Source: Hexactinellida sp. DTS-2022 | Taxonomy: Eukaryota > Porifera > Hexactinellida | DNA: 64,000 nt | Assembly (NCBI GenBank): GCA_028753945.1 | Contig: JAPNXP010000016.1 | Coordinates: 2,450,001 to 2,514,000 of the forward strand | Reading direction: 5' to 3' | Shown here: piece by piece, positions 61,023 through 64,000 of the stretch | Numbering within the stretch: position 1 is the stretch's first letter | Layout of the letters: every line of letters starts with the position of its first letter | The notes under the pieces: model-generated | Told to the model about the DNA's origin: nothing | Databases searched by the model: none | Seen by the model: the letters and a program-made list of their open reading frames with translations, nothing else | Program-made: the position numbers and the translations under genes

Positions 61023-64000
61023 GAATAATATTGAAGACTTGACAAAATGAATACGAGTCCTTTTGTAGGTTAATTATATTGCGTGGTAAAAGTGTAAATT
61101 AGACATGTTAATGAATTAAGTGGAATAGTTAATTAAGTATTCCCTAGCAAAAGCAAACGAGATTATAGGCACGTAATAATATTTTCCTAATCTACTCGCG
61201 AATTCAAACCATTTAACTCAAGCCACCAGTTTAATCTCCAATACATATAATTTTCAATACATTCACCATAAACAGAACATAATTAATCGCGACACATTCT
61301 CAAATTAATGAGTTTATTGATAAGCTGGTTGTGTTGTTAGTTGGTTTAATAGCTGGTTTTGCTGTTAAATCAGCATATCAATATCACTCAGTTGAGAATG
61401 TATAGTGAGTAAATGAGTAATTACCTTCTAATTATGTAGTAAATGTGTTTAAATGTGCATCTATAAATTAACAATACAAACGCGTAGGCTCTGGTATGGT
61501 TGGTAGGGCCATGGACATACAAAAGTTTGCCAATTGAAATACCAATGTGCAATGGCCTCACAATGTCACGTAATGGACTAACCTATGGGCCCTACTAATC
61601 CCATTCCGAGACTACGTCAAACTCCGTATGTGGGAATTCTCCGAATCTAAGATGTTGACATTTTTCAGACTACTTTCTCAATATTGGAAAAATAGTCTAA
61701 AAATAACAATTGTTATAATATGCAACCAGAGATGGGGCCAAATCCCTATGGAAATTATAGTTTTAAAGATTTTAAGATTAATCCCAGTCCATTCAGAATG
61801 GGATTGGGAATTAATCAGAAAATCTCAAACTCAAGGTCAGTGTGTGGGAATTAAGGAACTTCTAAATGATATTATTTCGAAACTGCTCTGAATTGGTGAA
61901 TGACAAATACGAATGTTAATCCAAGTTGTTTAAATTTAATGCGGCAATCTACACCAATTTGCATTGTACAGGGTCTGAAAGTCATTTCGTTTCTCGTACC
62001 TTCAAACAAACAATAAATGTGTATTGTAATTATATGTAATATAAATTATATAATTGATAATAAAAATTATTTCGAAGCTTCATTACATTTTACTTTCACT
62101 AAGTAATATAATCTTTGGACAGGTGCGAAGTCAGCCCTAACTATAGTGGGTGTCAAGTGCGTAGGAGTAAGTATAGCCAGCGACCCTAATGGGTGCTCAG
62201 CAGAAAACCTCTTACACACTAAGAGGCCTTGTTAAATGTTAATTCAGGAGCACTTTCTATAAAAAAGGTGCTATGTAACGACTGAAAAAGAAATAGCACA
62301 GTAACACATATTGACTGTGAAAGCTAACTAATATGATTACATTCTTGACTGAGCTTAGCTAAAAAGAGCACAAGCCTAGTATATTGATTATCTTTCTTTT
62401 GGATACAAACAACTTGTGACCTTCATATGTTCTATATTTTGAACAGCGATTTTATTTATATTGAGCCAAAGTAAAATCCATGTTAATTTAAATATCAATT
62501 ACTAAATAGCATTAATCATAGCCTATGCATTAATATATTTATTATACGTATTCTATTATTAGCCAATATATCATGTTTAAATAAAACACAAGATCTGAAA
62601 AGTACATATATCAACAAAAATTGTGTTGAGTGAAAACATAAATAAATTACAACTGTTATTGAATACTCACATTGCGATACTTAATAAACAGTCGGAGAAA
62701 TGCCAGCATAAACATAGAGGCAAAGTAGTCGGAAAATTCTAAACATTTGATATTTGGAATTTTTGACAAATGCCGACATACGGAGCCGGACAAATGCAGG
62801 CCTCTAGTTAGTTTTTATCTCAAATAGAGATGCGTTTTTTATCTCCCAATTACTTTAATGTAATCCGGACAAACACATACCTACTCACACACACACACAC
62901 TCACAAAGAACTATTGTGCTTTTAATATATATATTATTGTGGTCTGCTTAAGCACTGCCGGATTTGGTAGCCCGCGAGACCATAGGCGGGCTAACAATAG
63001 TGCATTCTTTAGGATAAGGTTATCCACCAGTTGTAATTCTGGTAGTTCAATAATTGTTTTGCTATCTCGTAACGCTTCTTATTCAAGAGGTTTTGATCCG
63101 GGGTGGCTGTCTATTAACGGCCACCCCAAATAATATTATGAGGGGCGAAACGATACCTACAGACTAGACTCAATTCACAGGTCTAGACTAAATTCGGTTA
63201 GCCGGGTGACCGCTTAACCGCTGCTAATATTGGTTAACTGTTACAGATTTAATTGAGCAGTTAACCGCTCTGTTAATCTAGTTAAATAATATCAATGTAA
63301 TTGCGTATATAAAACACTAATTTAAATTATATTAATTTTGTTAGAATATGGTAATCTTAAATATATGCAATTCCATATGTATGTAGTAAATTCCTATAAA
63401 CCAAGGGTGGGGTTGTTAACCGTTCTGAGGCTACAATTATTATTCGTTTTGTTTATACTACAGTGTAGGACTCAGTATTATAAAGTATTACTCCATAAGT
63501 AGTCATTAACTAATACATTTCGCAATTTGGGCAAGTTAGAAACAGTGTAGTTACAGAAAATATATAATGGGTCATTGTAGTGATGAGAAATGGATTTATG
63601 ATCATCATTTTCAACAAAATTCAGATATTTTAATTATTTATAAGTACTTCCTCGCTAATCCCAACAGAGGTGTTCCGATTTAAAAATTTCTGTTCCGATT
63701 AGTGAAGTAATACATTTTCTATTGGCCTCTATTACATGAGATTCCGATAATTTGGATCAAACTTGTCCAAAGCATTTTAATCCAACTAAACATGTAGTAT
63801 ACTACCTAATTTATTGTCTGAGACTTATTAATTTAGGATTCCATTGTAATATACGTTGGATCTCCTGTTCGGACTAGCGAGGATGTACTGTAAGATAATT
63901 TCCAAATAATACTGCTAGCTGCTGATTATCAACAGGCCGGCTAACTGGTTAACGAAATATGCAACCGCTAGCCAGCTGGTTAACAAATCCAGCCTTGTAT
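61023..64000. other. Repeat-rich gap without a supported gene
   Basis: Contains a ~59-bp imperfect hairpin at 61,767-61,825, a (CA)n run near 62,885, and clusters of ggttaacc-type motifs at 63,200-63,260 and 63,930-63,990. ORFs at 61,628 and 62,939 have no recognisable content. Confidence 0.55.

Noticed and set aside
61628..61891. 87-codon ORF
   Set aside because: Much of it is one ~59-bp hairpin; no family resemblance.
62939..63133. 64-codon ORF in a less AT-rich patch
   Set aside because: No ATG-context or domain support; likely repeat-derived, origin unknown.

Overview
The window is nuclear DNA of an AT-rich animal. The evidence is spliced and intronless genes of animal families (a spastizin/ZFYVE26-type FYVE protein, the mRNA export receptor NXF, the BBSome subunit BBIP1, a RING/B-box/NHL TRIM protein), Helitron-like and pogo/Tigger-like elements, and a degraded Ty3/Gypsy fragment. 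A compact non-bilaterian such as a demosponge would fit, but the sequence alone does not fix the species. No rRNA, tRNA or CRISPR was recognised.

Layout. 1-5.5 kb is AT-rich DNA with repeats and one Tyr/Pro-rich small gene. At 5.6-7.8 kb lie an intronless TRIM-NHL gene and BBIP1. From 7.96 to at least 46.97 kb, on the minus strand, runs the C-terminal third of a ZFYVE26 (spastizin) homologue, which I reassembled from 11 short exons with consistent splice phases. Its FYVE finger lies at 45.5-46.1 kb and its stop codon at 7.96 kb. One intron of this gene (12,104-42,526, about 30.4 kb) holds an array of 24 intact, intronless small membrane-protein genes on both strands plus one truncated relative. 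A second intron (8,740-11,237) holds two more.

The nested genes are of two kinds. Six, plus the truncated one, have two transmembrane segments around an ectodomain with a shared four-cysteine signature: CP, then C-x7-C, then usually WxC. These sit at both edges of the array. Most of the rest are two-span proteins of 100-195 residues with short loops and cytosolic tails carrying PPxY or LPxY motifs, often with an acidic dileucine ExxxLL motif. Such motifs recruit WW-domain ubiquitin ligases and AP adaptors in known proteins. The array grew by tandem duplication: pairs at 13.5/15.3 and 16.1/17.2 kb, a duplicated two-gene block at 18.1-22.9 kb, and a triplication at 23.2-27.4 kb whose promoters each keep a perfect CArG box.

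At 48.1-50.2 kb is an intronless NXF gene, probably NXF1, with a MITE just upstream. From 51.0 to 59.6 kb are four paralogous coiled-coil/NHL-like propeller genes (+,-,-,+) without RING or B-box. They arose by segmental duplication; one duplicated block starts at the NXF stop codon. A frameshifted Ty3/Gypsy reverse transcriptase/RNase H remnant lies between the third and fourth. The last 4.4 kb has no gene I can support; it holds a 520-bp foldback element with four copies of one palindrome.
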